Shown here in pieces: positions 6,961 through 13,199 of a stretch of DNA of 13,199 nt. Under the pieces are notes generated by a model. It saw only the letters and a program-made list of their open reading frames with translations, was not told where the DNA came from and made no database searches. Within the stretch, counting starts at the first letter, position 1. Each line of letters opens with the position of its first letter. The stretch covers positions 1 to 13,199 of the forward strand of contig CAZOTZ010000046.1 of the NCBI GenBank assembly GCA_964582875.1, in the 5' to 3' direction. Source of the DNA: JAADDV01 sp964582875 (GTDB lineage: Bacteria > Aquificota > Aquificia > Aquificales > Hydrogenothermaceae). Made by a program: the position numbers and the translations under genes.

Positions 6961-7129
6961 AGAAACTTAGAGGGGGAGGGGTGGCTAACCATGAGCTTTA
7001 TAAAACTTATTTCCTTTTTAAATCTTATAAATGATTTGGGTCATAAGATTATCAGCTGAGAGGAAAAAAAGAATAGTGCTATAATAAAAACCACTTTAAA
7101 TATAAAAAATATACTAAGGGTGGGCTAAA
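6936..7129. other. Structured topA-cysM intergenic region
   Basis: The longest non-coding stretch of the window. It holds, in order, a 9-bp GC-rich hairpin (6940-6960), a G-rich tract AGGGGGAGGGGTGG (6971-6984), a possible 22-codon reading frame (6991-7059), an 8-bp dyad AATCTTAT-N14-ATAAGATT (7021-7050), a TCAGCTGA palindrome (7052-7059), an extended -10 promoter (7077-7085) and the cysM ribosome-binding site (about 7116-7124). GGTGG(G)CT occurs three times, at 6939, 6980 and 7119. I recognise no known RNA family or riboswitch. Confidence 0.6.
7077..7085 (+). promoter_or_regulatory. Extended -10 promoter of cysM
   Basis: TGCTATAAT fits TGnTATAAT exactly. The hexamer 17 bp upstream (TGAGAG, 7057-7062) is a poor -35, as is usual for extended -10 promoters. 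Transcription would start at about 7092 and give a 38-base leader. The dyad at 7021-7050 would be centred near -56, a position where an activator could touch RNA polymerase. Confidence 0.55.
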
Positions 7130-8077
7130 TTGTGGATTTTAGGCGAGCATGATGAAAGCATAAGAAAAACACGGAAATCTATATTAGAGCTTGTTGGAAA
7201 TACACCTTTGATAAAGTTAGAAAAATCTCTTCCAGATGATATAAAAGAAAAACCTGTTGAAATATACGCAAAACTTGAAGGATACAATCCTGGAGGCTCT
7301 GTAAAAGATAGACCTGCCACAAGAATGATAGTTGAAGCTATCCAGTCTGGAAAATTAACAAAGGATAAAATAATACTTGATGCAACATCTGGAAATACTG
7401 GAATAGCCCTTGCAATGGTTGGAACAGCTTTAGGGTACAGAGTTGAACTTGCTATGCCTGCAAACGTCAGCGATGAAAGGAAAAGGATTATAAAAGCATA
7501 CGGAGCAAAAATACATTACACAGACCCTCTCCAGAGTACAGACGGAGCCATACTTTTTGTAAGGGAACTTATAGAAAAACACCCTGATAGATACTACTAT
7601 ATAGACCAGTACAACAACGATGCAAACTGGAAATCCCACTTTTACTCAACAGCTGTTGAGATATGGGAACAGACAGACCATAGAATAACCCACTTTGTTG
7701 CGGGGATAGGAACAGGTGGAACTATAATGGGAACAGGAAGAAGATTAAAACTGTTTAATCCAGATATACAGATTATAGGTGTGCAACCAGATAGCCCATT
7801 CCACGGTATAGAAGGTCTAAAGTATATAGAAACTTCCATAAAACCAGGAATATTTGATGAGAATAGACTTGACAGGACTATGTTTATAGGAACAGATATT
7901 GCTTATGAAAGGGCAAGAAGCCTTGCAAGGAAGGAAGGGGTTTTTGTTGGACAGTCATCAGGGGCTGCTTTTGAGGCAGCAATCCAGTTAGCAAGGGAAA
8001 TTAAAGAAGGTGTGATAGTTTTCGTATGTCCTGACGGTGGTGAGAAATACCTTACAACAGCCCTATGGGAAACGTAA
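7130..8077 (+). CDS. cysM: Cysteine synthase B-type (O-acetylserine/O-phosphoserine sulfhydrylase)
   Basis: The 315-residue fold-type II PLP enzyme makes cysteine from an activated serine and sulfide in the cytoplasm. Seen in order: LVGNTPLIKL (21-30), NPGGSVKDRPA with the PLP-binding Lys59, the cofactor and substrate loop TSGNTG (86-91), the phosphate-binding loop GTGGT (194-198), and GQSSGA (274-279) followed by CPDGGEKYL (300-308). EIWEQTDHRITHFV (178-191) resembles E. coli CysM more than CysK. I infer the CysM class, but O-acetylserine and O-phosphoserine use cannot be told apart here. The start is TTG, preceded at 6 bp by AAGGGTGG (7116-7123); LVGNTPL would then fall at its usual distance from the N-terminus. 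No in-frame ATG lies nearby. Its stop codon directly abuts the ATG of the sirohaem gene, so the pair is an operon serving sulfur assimilation. Confidence 0.92.
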   Translation: MWILGEHDESIRKTRKSILELVGNTPLIKLEKSLPDDIKEKPVEIYAKLEGYNPGGSVKDRPATRMIVEAIQSGKLTKDKIILDATSGNTGIALAMVGTALGYRVELAMPANVSDERKRIIKAYGAKIHYTDPLQSTDGAILFVRELIEKHPDRYYYIDQYNNDANWKSHFYSTAVEIWEQTDHRITHFVAGIGTGGTIMGTGRRLKLFNPDIQIIGVQPDSPFHGIEGLKYIETSIKPGIFDENRLDRTMFIGTDIAYERARSLARKEGVFVGQSSGAAFEAAIQLAREIKEGVIVFVCPDGGEKYLTTALWET

Positions 8078-8632
8078 ATGGCACTTTTCCCACTTTTTAT
8101 CAGCCTGAAAAATAAAAAAATACTCATTGTTGGTGGTGGGGATGTCGCTTTAAGGAAAATAGAAAAGCTAATCCCTTTTGAACCTGAGATAAAAGTGGTT
8201 TCTAAAGATTTTCCAGAAAAAACAATCTCTTTACTAAAAAAGTACAATATCCCTTATGAGAAAAGAGCTTTCAGGTACACAGATTTAGAAAACACAGACA
8301 TAGTGATAGTAGCAGTTAATAACCTGGAGCTTCAGAAAGATATATACAACTACACAAGAGGAAAAAATATACTTGTGAACTCTGTTGACAGCCCTGATTA
8401 TTGTGATTTCATATTTCCGGCTTATGTAAAGAAAGGTGATTTAGTTATAGGAATAACAACTTCAGGAAAAGTTCCAGGATTATCAGGAAAAATAAGAAAA
8501 AAAATAGAAAAATGCCTACCAGAAGATATAGAACAGATTTTAGAAGAGATTTATAGAATCAGAAACTCCCTGCCAAAAGGAAAGGAAAGACAGGAAAAAA
8601 TCCTGTCTTTAGTAGAAAAACTGGTTCAGTAG
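8078..8632 (+). CDS. Precorrin-2 dehydrogenase / sirohydrochlorin ferrochelatase (sirohaem synthase N-terminal type)
   Basis: A 184-residue protein matching the CysG N-terminal domain, Met8p and YlnF/SirC group, which oxidises precorrin-2 with NAD+ and in many members inserts iron to give sirohaem. Visible features: the opening FPLFISLKNKKILIVGGGDVA, whose GGGDVA (19-24) is the nucleotide-binding turn; DIVIVAVNN (74-82); NSVDSPDYCDFIFPA (101-115), where Asp104 corresponds to the catalytic Asp of CysG; and TTSGKVPGLSGKIRKKIE (127-144). The uroporphyrinogen methyltransferase domain of full CysG is absent, so that activity must be encoded elsewhere. The ATG follows the cysM stop codon with no base between, which implies translational coupling. 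Sirohaem serves sulfite or nitrite reductases, which fits the cysM pairing. The last 7 bases overlap the 3' end of aroC on the other strand. Confidence 0.9.
   Translation: MALFPLFISLKNKKILIVGGGDVALRKIEKLIPFEPEIKVVSKDFPEKTISLLKKYNIPYEKRAFRYTDLENTDIVIVAVNNLELQKDIYNYTRGKNILVNSVDSPDYCDFIFPAYVKKGDLVIGITTSGKVPGLSGKIRKKIEKCLPEDIEQILEEIYRIRNSLPKGKERQEKILSLVEKLVQ
8583..8610 (-). terminator. Possible aroC terminator inside the sirohaem gene
   Basis: AAAGACAGGA (8586-8595) and TCCTGTCTTT (8601-8610) form a perfect 10-bp stem with a 5-base loop. Read on the minus strand it begins 15 bases after the aroC stop codon and its T-rich right arm runs into CCTTTTGG, giving a moderate T-tract. It lies wholly within the last codons of the convergent sirohaem gene. 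On the plus strand no T-run follows the stem. The T-tract is interrupted, so strength is uncertain. Confidence 0.4.
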
Positions 8633-9801
8633 TTTTTAGTGTACTCTATGTACTCTTTAATTCTTCTTTTTATCTCAATCCAGTTATCGTTTCCAAACTT
8701 TTCAACAACAGCATTAGCAAGAACTATAGCAAGCATAGCTTCACCTACAACTGCAGCAGCAGGAACAGCAGTAACATCTGAACGTTCTTTTGCAGCATCA
8801 AAAGGCTCTTTTGTTTTTATATTCACAGACCTTAAAGACTTTTTTCTCATAAGTGTTGGAATAGGTTTCATAGCAACCCTTACAACTATAGGTTCACCGT
8901 TTGTTACTCCACCTTCAATACCACCTGCCCTGTTTGTTTTATGGTAAAAGCCTTTTTCTCTATCGTAAAAAATCTCATCATGAGCCTGGGAACCAAACTT
9001 TTCAGCAAGCTTAAAACCTTCTCCTATCTCAACCCCTTTCATCGCCTGTATACTCATCATTGCCTGTGCTATCCTACCATCAAGCCTCCTATCCCATTGG
9101 ACATAAGAACCAAGACCAATAGGAACTCCTGTTGCGAAAACTTCAAAAACCCCACCTAAACTTTCCCCTTCTTCCTTAGCTAAATCAATCAGCTTTTTAA
9201 ACTTTTCATCTTCTTCTGGAAAAGGAATTCTCACTTCAGAGATTTCTGCCCTTTTTGCCCTTTCTTCAAGGGGAATTTCTTCTATTAAATCCCTTACAGA
9301 AAGTTCCCCGATTGAAACAACATAACTACCAATTTTTATCCCAATATCTTCAAGAAGCTGTTTACATACAGCACCTACAGCAACCCTTGTTGTGGTTTCC
9401 CTTGCACTCGCCCTTTCTAAAACATTTCTAAGGTCTGAAAATCCATACTTTATACCCCCAACAAGGTCTGCATGTCCCGGCCTTGGATTTGTTATTTCCC
9501 TTTTTTCAACAGGTTTTCCTTCTACAGCCATTATATCTGTCCAGTTTTCCCAGTCTTTATTCCTTATCATAAGGGTTATAGGAGAACCAAGTGTGTATCC
9601 AAACCTTACCCCAGAAAGAATTTCTACCCTGTCCTTTTCAATTTTCATTCTACCGCCGCGACCGTATCCCTTCTGCCTCCTTGCAAGCTCATTGTTTATG
9701 TATTCTGAGGATATTTTCACATTTGATGGAAAACCTTCAATTATTGCTGTAAGAGCTGGACCATGGGACTCACCAGCATTAAGAAATCTTATAACGCCCA
9801 T
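8626..9801 (-). CDS. aroC: Chorismate synthase
   Basis: The 391-residue enzyme converts 5-enolpyruvylshikimate 3-phosphate to chorismate with reduced FMN, the last common step for aromatic amino acids, folate and quinones. All three family signatures are present: GESHGPALTAIIEGFP (10-25, with His13), the block ERASARETTTRVAVGAV (129-145), and RSDVTAVPAAAVVGEAM (340-356). GYGRGGRMKIEKD (45-57) and NPRPGHADL (105-113, with His110) are the substrate and FMN-contacting segments. The length is normal for the longer bacterial form. The ATG has a good ribosome-binding site, AAGGAGAG (plus 9805-9812), 3 bp before it. No flavin reductase domain is fused to it. It is transcribed alone, divergently from ctpA, and its 3' end overlaps the sirohaem gene by 7 bp. 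Confidence 0.97.
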   Translation of the reverse strand: MGVIRFLNAGESHGPALTAIIEGFPSNVKISSEYINNELARRQKGYGRGGRMKIEKDRVEILSGVRFGYTLGSPITLMIRNKDWENWTDIMAVEGKPVEKREITNPRPGHADLVGGIKYGFSDLRNVLERASARETTTRVAVGAVCKQLLEDIGIKIGSYVVSIGELSVRDLIEEIPLEERAKRAEISEVRIPFPEEDEKFKKLIDLAKEEGESLGGVFEVFATGVPIGLGSYVQWDRRLDGRIAQAMMSIQAMKGVEIGEGFKLAEKFGSQAHDEIFYDREKGFYHKTNRAGGIEGGVTNGEPIVVRVAMKPIPTLMRKKSLRSVNIKTKEPFDAAKERSDVTAVPAAAVVGEAMLAIVLANAVVEKFGNDNWIEIKRRIKEYIEYTKNY

Positions 9802-9827
9802 AAGCTCTCCTTATTTTTTTTGAAATA

Positions 9828-9836
9828 ATTATATCA
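9828..9836 (-). promoter_or_regulatory. Extended -10 promoter of aroC
   Basis: On the minus strand TGATATAAT is an exact TGnTATAAT extended -10. Transcription would begin near 9821, giving a leader of about 20 bases that contains the AAGGAGAG ribosome-binding site. No good -35 hexamer is present at 16-18 bp. Confidence 0.55.
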
Positions 9837-9843
9837 GATGGAT

Positions 9844-9873
9844 TTTTCACAATTATTACATTTGGCATATAAT
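9844..9873 (+). promoter_or_regulatory. Predicted promoter of ctpA-tsaD-galT operon
   Basis: TATAAT (9868-9873) is a perfect -10; TTTTCA (9844-9849) is a weak -35 at 18 bp. The start of transcription would be about 9880, leaving a 31-base leader with AAGGAGAGG (9896-9904) 6 bp before the ctpA ATG. The aroC -10 lies 35 bp upstream on the other strand, so the two promoters are back to back. Confidence 0.5.
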
Positions 9874-9910
9874 AAGGTTTTAAAAAGAAAAAATTAAGGA
9901 GAGGTTCTAA

Positions 9911-11146
9911 ATGAAAAGTAAGATTTCTATAGTCCTTGGAGTACTTATTGTTTTTATAGCCGGTGTGAACTTTGGCTTAAACGCAAAAACCCAGAAGAAA
10001 GAAGTTGTTGATGATTACAAACTCTTAGGACTTTACACAGAAGTTTTTAAAATAGTAAAAGACCATTATGTTGAGCCAGTTGATTCAAAAAAACTTGTTT
10101 ACGGTTCATTAAGGGGAATGCTTTCTTCCTTAGACCCTTACTCAACATTTTTTACACCTGAAGAGTTTAAAGAGTTCACAACAGAAACCCATGGGGAATT
10201 TGGAGGTCTTGGGATAGAAATAACAATGGAAAATCACAAGCTAATAATTATAGCTCCAATAGAAGACACTCCAGCATGGAAAGCAGGTTTAAAACCTGGA
10301 GATATCATACTTGAGATAAATGGGGAACCAACAGACAAGATGACACTTATGCAGGCTGTTAAGAAAATGAGGGGAAAACCGGGAACAAAGGTTACAATAA
10401 CTGTATGGAGAAAGGGACTTGATAAACCATTCAAAGTTACTATAACAAGGGCAATAATCAAGATAAGAAGTGTTAAATACAAAGAACTTGATAATGGAAA
10501 AATTGGATATATAAGAATTACCCAGTTTCAGGAAAAAACAGATGAACAACTAAAAGGAGTTTTAGAGAAGTTTAAAAATAAAGAAGGTATTATCATTGAC
10601 CTTAGAAATAATCCAGGTGGTCTTTTAACCACAGCTGTGCATATAGCTGATATGTTACTACCAAAAGGTGATTTAGTTGTTTACACAAGAGGAAGAGACA
10701 AAAGAAACAATGAAGAGTTCTACTCTACATCTGACCCAATCCTTCCAACGGATATCCCTATGGTTGTTATAGTAAATAAAGGTTCTGCAAGTGCTTCAGA
10801 GATACTGACAGGAGCTCTAAGAGACAACAACAGAGCCTTAGCTGTTGGCGATACAACATACGGAAAAGCTTCTGTTCAAACACTTATACCTCTCCCTGAT
10901 GGTTCAGGGATAAAACTAACAACAGCCCATTACTACACTCCATCAGGAAAGCTCATTATGAATAAAGGAATTACCCCTGATATTATTGTTCATATGACAG
11001 AGAAAGAAGAAATGGAAAGGATTAAAGCTGAAAGGGAAGCTAAAATGAAAGGAGAGAAAAATGTAAAAATAAAAGACCCTCAACTTGACGCTGCTATAAA
11101 CGCTATAAAAATACTTAACTTCGCAAGAAAAGAAAGACTGAACTGA
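9911..11146 (+). CDS. ctpA: Carboxyl-terminal processing peptidase (S41 family, PDZ domain)
   Basis: A 411-residue serine protease that trims or degrades envelope proteins from their C-termini. The N-terminus (KSKISIVLGVLIVFIAGVNF, residues 2-21) is a signal peptide or membrane anchor, so the protease acts outside the inner membrane. A PDZ domain spans about 93-180, with GEFGGLGIEI (95-104) as its ligand-binding start. The catalytic core includes GYIRITQF (199-206), LRNNPGG (231-237), GSASASEIL (291-299) and YGKASVQ (317-323). By the 25-residue spacing known for the Ser-Lys dyad of this family, Ser294 and Lys319 are the catalytic pair and Gln323 the third residue. All are present. The charged tail (362-411) is Lys/Glu rich. 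The start has a strong ribosome-binding site. The stop codon overlaps the tsaD ATG by one base. Confidence 0.94.
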   Translation: MKSKISIVLGVLIVFIAGVNFGLNAKTQKKEVVDDYKLLGLYTEVFKIVKDHYVEPVDSKKLVYGSLRGMLSSLDPYSTFFTPEEFKEFTTETHGEFGGLGIEITMENHKLIIIAPIEDTPAWKAGLKPGDIILEINGEPTDKMTLMQAVKKMRGKPGTKVTITVWRKGLDKPFKVTITRAIIKIRSVKYKELDNGKIGYIRITQFQEKTDEQLKGVLEKFKNKEGIIIDLRNNPGGLLTTAVHIADMLLPKGDLVVYTRGRDKRNNEEFYSTSDPILPTDIPMVVIVNKGSASASEILTGALRDNNRALAVGDTTYGKASVQTLIPLPDGSGIKLTTAHYYTPSGKLIMNKGITPDIIVHMTEKEEMERIKAEREAKMKGEKNVKIKDPQLDAAINAIKILNFARKERLN

Positions 11147-12180
11147 TGATTGTATTAGGAATAGAGACTTCCTGTGATGACACAGGGGTCTCTATTTACA
11201 GCAGTGAAAAAGGTATATTATCAAACGTAGTTTCATCACAGGTAAAACTCCATGAAAAATGGGGAGGCGTTTATCCAGATTTAGCTGCAAGGGAACACAC
11301 AAAAAATATTCTTCCAGTTCTTGATACTGCCCTGAAAGAAGCAGATATCTCCTTAAAGGATATAGACGCTGTTGCTGTAACTGTTGCTCCAGGTTTGATT
11401 GTATCCCTTGTTATTGGTATATCTTCAGCTAAATCGTTAAGCTGGTCTTTGGAAAAACCCCTTGTTCCAGTACACCATATAGAAGCCCATATATTTGCCA
11501 TTTTCCTTTCACAAAAAGTTCCTTTTCCATTTATTGCCCTTGTTGTTTCAGGGGGACATACTGAGCTTTATATAGTGAGGGAATTTGAAGATTACATGTA
11601 CTTAGGTGGAACCCTTGATGATGCAGTTGGAGAAGCTTACGACAAGGTAGCAAGAATGTTAGGGCTTGGATACCCTGGTGGACCAGTTATAGATAAACTT
11701 TCTAAAGAAGGGAAAGAGGTTATAAAACTACCAAGACCTATGATAAAAGAAAAAGGAAAAAACAGGTTTAATTTCTCTTTCAGTGGATTGAAAAGTGCTG
11801 TTCTTAGAGAAGTTGAGAAAGGTATATACAGAAAAGAAGATATAGCACGTTCATTTCAGGAAGCTGCAACAGATGTTCTTGTGGCAAAAACAGTAGACGC
11901 AGCACAGGAATTTGGTATAAAAAACATCGTTGTTGCAGGAGGAGTATCTGCAAACTCTATGTTAAGGGAAAAATTACAAAAAGAAGGTGAAAAACACAGT
12001 TTAAACGTTTATTTTCCTCCTTTGTACCTGTGTACAGACAACGCAGCTATGGTTGCGTTTACAGGATACAAAAGATTTTCTGAAAAAGGGACAACTGTAG
12101 GTTTTGATTTTGAAGGAAAAGCAAGACTTAGAATGGACAGATTTGTAGAATACATAAATCGTTGGAGAAAAAATGTCTGA
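11146..12180 (+). CDS. tsaD: tRNA N6-adenosine threonylcarbamoyltransferase
   Basis: The 344-residue ASKHA-fold protein transfers threonylcarbamoyl to A37 of tRNAs that read ANN codons, acting with TsaB and TsaE (neither is in the window). Marks: GIETSCDDTGVSIY (5-18), the metal-binding HHIEAH with His111 and His115, SGGHTEL (135-141), GEAYDKVARMLGLGYPGGP (162-180), FSFSGLKSA (210-218), AGGVSANSMLR (264-274), and CTDNAAMVA with Asp298 as the third metal ligand. The length is typical. One oddity is APGL (81-84) where GPGL is usual. It starts within the ctpA stop codon (TGATG), which implies coupled translation, and its own end overlaps the next gene by 8 bases. The protein is essential in most bacteria, so this operon is probably always expressed. 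Confidence 0.97.
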   Translation: MIVLGIETSCDDTGVSIYSSEKGILSNVVSSQVKLHEKWGGVYPDLAAREHTKNILPVLDTALKEADISLKDIDAVAVTVAPGLIVSLVIGISSAKSLSWSLEKPLVPVHHIEAHIFAIFLSQKVPFPFIALVVSGGHTELYIVREFEDYMYLGGTLDDAVGEAYDKVARMLGLGYPGGPVIDKLSKEGKEVIKLPRPMIKEKGKNRFNFSFSGLKSAVLREVEKGIYRKEDIARSFQEAATDVLVAKTVDAAQEFGIKNIVVAGGVSANSMLREKLQKEGEKHSLNVYFPPLYLCTDNAAMVAFTGYKRFSEKGTTVGFDFEGKARLRMDRFVEYINRWRKNV

Positions 12181-13199
12181 ATTAAGATACAACTATTTGA
12201 AAGATAGCTGGACTGTTATAGCTGTAGAAAGGGCAAGAAGACCCCACGATTATTCAACACATATTTATGAAGAATACGGGGATATAAAAAAATGTCCCTT
12301 TGAGCCAGGAAATGAAAGTAAAACACCCCCAGAAATATTTGCAATAAGAGAACCAGGAACAGCACCAAACACCCCAGGTTGGAAAGTTAGAGTTATACCA
12401 AACAAATACCCTGCACTAAGGATAGAAGAGCCAGATAAGAAGGATTTTTATTTTATCTATGATAAAGCAGGGGGATTTGGAGCCCATGAAGTTATTATAG
12501 ATACCCCAGACCATTACAAACATATACAGGACTTTTCCATAGAGGAGTTAAACTACCTTTACACAGCTTTTAAAGAAAGAATAAGCTCCCTTTATAAAGA
12601 TATTAGAATTAAATACGTTCATGTTTTCAAAAACCATGGAAAAGATGCAGGTAAAAGTTTAGTCCATTCCCACTCCCAGCTAATAGCACTTTCACAGATA
12701 CCTAAACAACCTGACACAATAATATCCCAGTCAAGAAAACATTACAGAGAAAAAGGAAGGTGTTATACCTGTGATGAAATAAAAGCAGAGCTTTTAGATG
12801 GAAGCAGATTAGTTTATGAAAATGAGGAATTTTTAGTTTTCTGTCCTTACGCATCTTTCTATCCATTTGAGATAAAAATAGTACCTAAGAAACACTACCA
12901 TGATTTTACACAGATAGATAACAAGGTTATGACCCTCCTTTCAGATGCTACACAACAGGCTGTTAGAAGATTACATAAAGCTCTCGTTAATCCTCCTTTT
13001 AATATGATTTTATACACATCGCCTCCAATACGTGACAATGAGAAAGACCCAGATTATTTTTATAATATGGATAAGTTTTTCCACTGGTATATTGAAATAC
13101 TTCCAAGGATTGCTATACACGCAGGATTTGAACTTGGTACCCAGTACTACATAAACCCAACTCCACCAGAAGACGCAGCAAAATATTTAAGGGAGGTAA
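12173..13199 (+). CDS. galT: GalT-like nucleotidyltransferase of the HIT superfamily (3' end cut off)
   Basis: 342 codons and one base are visible, with no stop; the text PTPPEDAAKYLREV at the end is where family members finish, so only a few residues are missing. The fold is that of galactose-1-phosphate uridylyltransferase, which moves a nucleotidyl group through a covalent histidine. Seen are WTVIAVERARRPHDY (13-27), a zinc-site start CPFEPGNE (41-48), TPPEIFAIRE (51-60), GAHEVIID (103-110), and the active-site block NHGKDAGKSLVHSHSQLIAL (154-173), with His167 expected to be the nucleophile. Two further cysteines occur in RCYTCDEI (196-203). The active site reads HSHSQ, not the HPHxQ of classical GalT, and the second zinc cysteine of CPxC is Glu44. 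It may therefore be an ADP-glucose phosphorylase or another sugar-1-phosphate transferase. The ATG has GGAG 5 bp upstream and overlaps tsaD by 8 bases. Confidence 0.85.
   Translation, partial: MSELRYNYLKDSWTVIAVERARRPHDYSTHIYEEYGDIKKCPFEPGNESKTPPEIFAIREPGTAPNTPGWKVRVIPNKYPALRIEEPDKKDFYFIYDKAGGFGAHEVIIDTPDHYKHIQDFSIEELNYLYTAFKERISSLYKDIRIKYVHVFKNHGKDAGKSLVHSHSQLIALSQIPKQPDTIISQSRKHYREKGRCYTCDEIKAELLDGSRLVYENEEFLVFCPYASFYPFEIKIVPKKHYHDFTQIDNKVMTLLSDATQQAVRRLHKALVNPPFNMILYTSPPIRDNEKDPDYFYNMDKFFHWYIEILPRIAIHAGFELGTQYYINPTPPEDAAKYLREV

Noticed and set aside
6971..6984. G-rich tract as a possible G-quadruplex
   Set aside because: Only two runs of three or more Gs are adjacent; four are needed for a stable quadruplex, so a ribosome-binding or structural role is more likely.
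8639..9823. Plus-strand open frames opposite aroC (8639-8947, 9392-9823 and others)
   Set aside because: They mirror the chorismate synthase gene, whose signatures are all intact, and their translations resemble no protein family.
1..13199. Search by eye for CRISPR arrays, insertion sequences, tRNAs, toxin-antitoxin or phage genes
   Set aside because: No regularly spaced repeats, transposase motifs, cloverleaf sequences or phage-like proteins were seen; codon use looks even across the window.

Overview
This 13.2-kb window is AT-rich, gene-dense bacterial chromosome. Codons such as AGA, ATA and AAA dominate, intergenic gaps are short (longest 194 bp) and most genes are housekeeping. The combination of pimeloyl-CoA synthetase BioW, a TopA without zinc fingers, a Lys/Glu-rich proteome and the style of the CysM and GalT-like proteins suggests a thermophilic Aquificota bacterium, perhaps Hydrogenothermaceae (Persephonella or Sulfurihydrogenibium-like). 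That assignment is inference from protein character; no rRNA is present to confirm it.

Layout from left to right. The 3' end of a UDP-GlcNAc 2-epimerase gene (+) enters the window and converges, 7 bp apart, on a minus-strand pair: an MrfA/YprA-type DEIH-box helicase with a DUF1998 cysteine cluster, followed 15 bp downstream by a 12-helix APC-family permease. A 64-bp divergent promoter region separates the helicase from bioW (+), which is followed by topA (+). A 194-bp intergenic region after topA holds a strong GC-rich hairpin, a G-rich tract, a dyad and an extended -10 promoter. It leads into cysM and, with no gap, a precorrin-2 dehydrogenase/sirohydrochlorin ferrochelatase gene. That gene overlaps the 3' end of aroC (-) by 7 bp. 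A second divergent promoter region separates aroC from the operon ctpA-tsaD-galT-like (+), whose members overlap each other; the last gene runs off the window.

Functional themes: cysteine synthesis and sirohaem synthesis are paired, as expected if sulfide from a sirohaem sulfite reductase feeds CysM. BioW supplies pimeloyl-CoA for biotin. AroC supplies chorismate. TsaD makes t6A in tRNA. CtpA is an envelope protease. TopA and the helicase act on DNA.

I found no mobile element, CRISPR array, tRNA, rRNA or recognisable defence system, and no evidence for a wholly new multi-gene system. The points most worth a second look are the zinc-free TopA with a three-fold C-terminal repeat and a changed Toprim residue, the face-to-face promoter shared by bioW and the helicase, the structured topA-cysM intergenic region, and the GalT-like enzyme with an HSHSQ active site.
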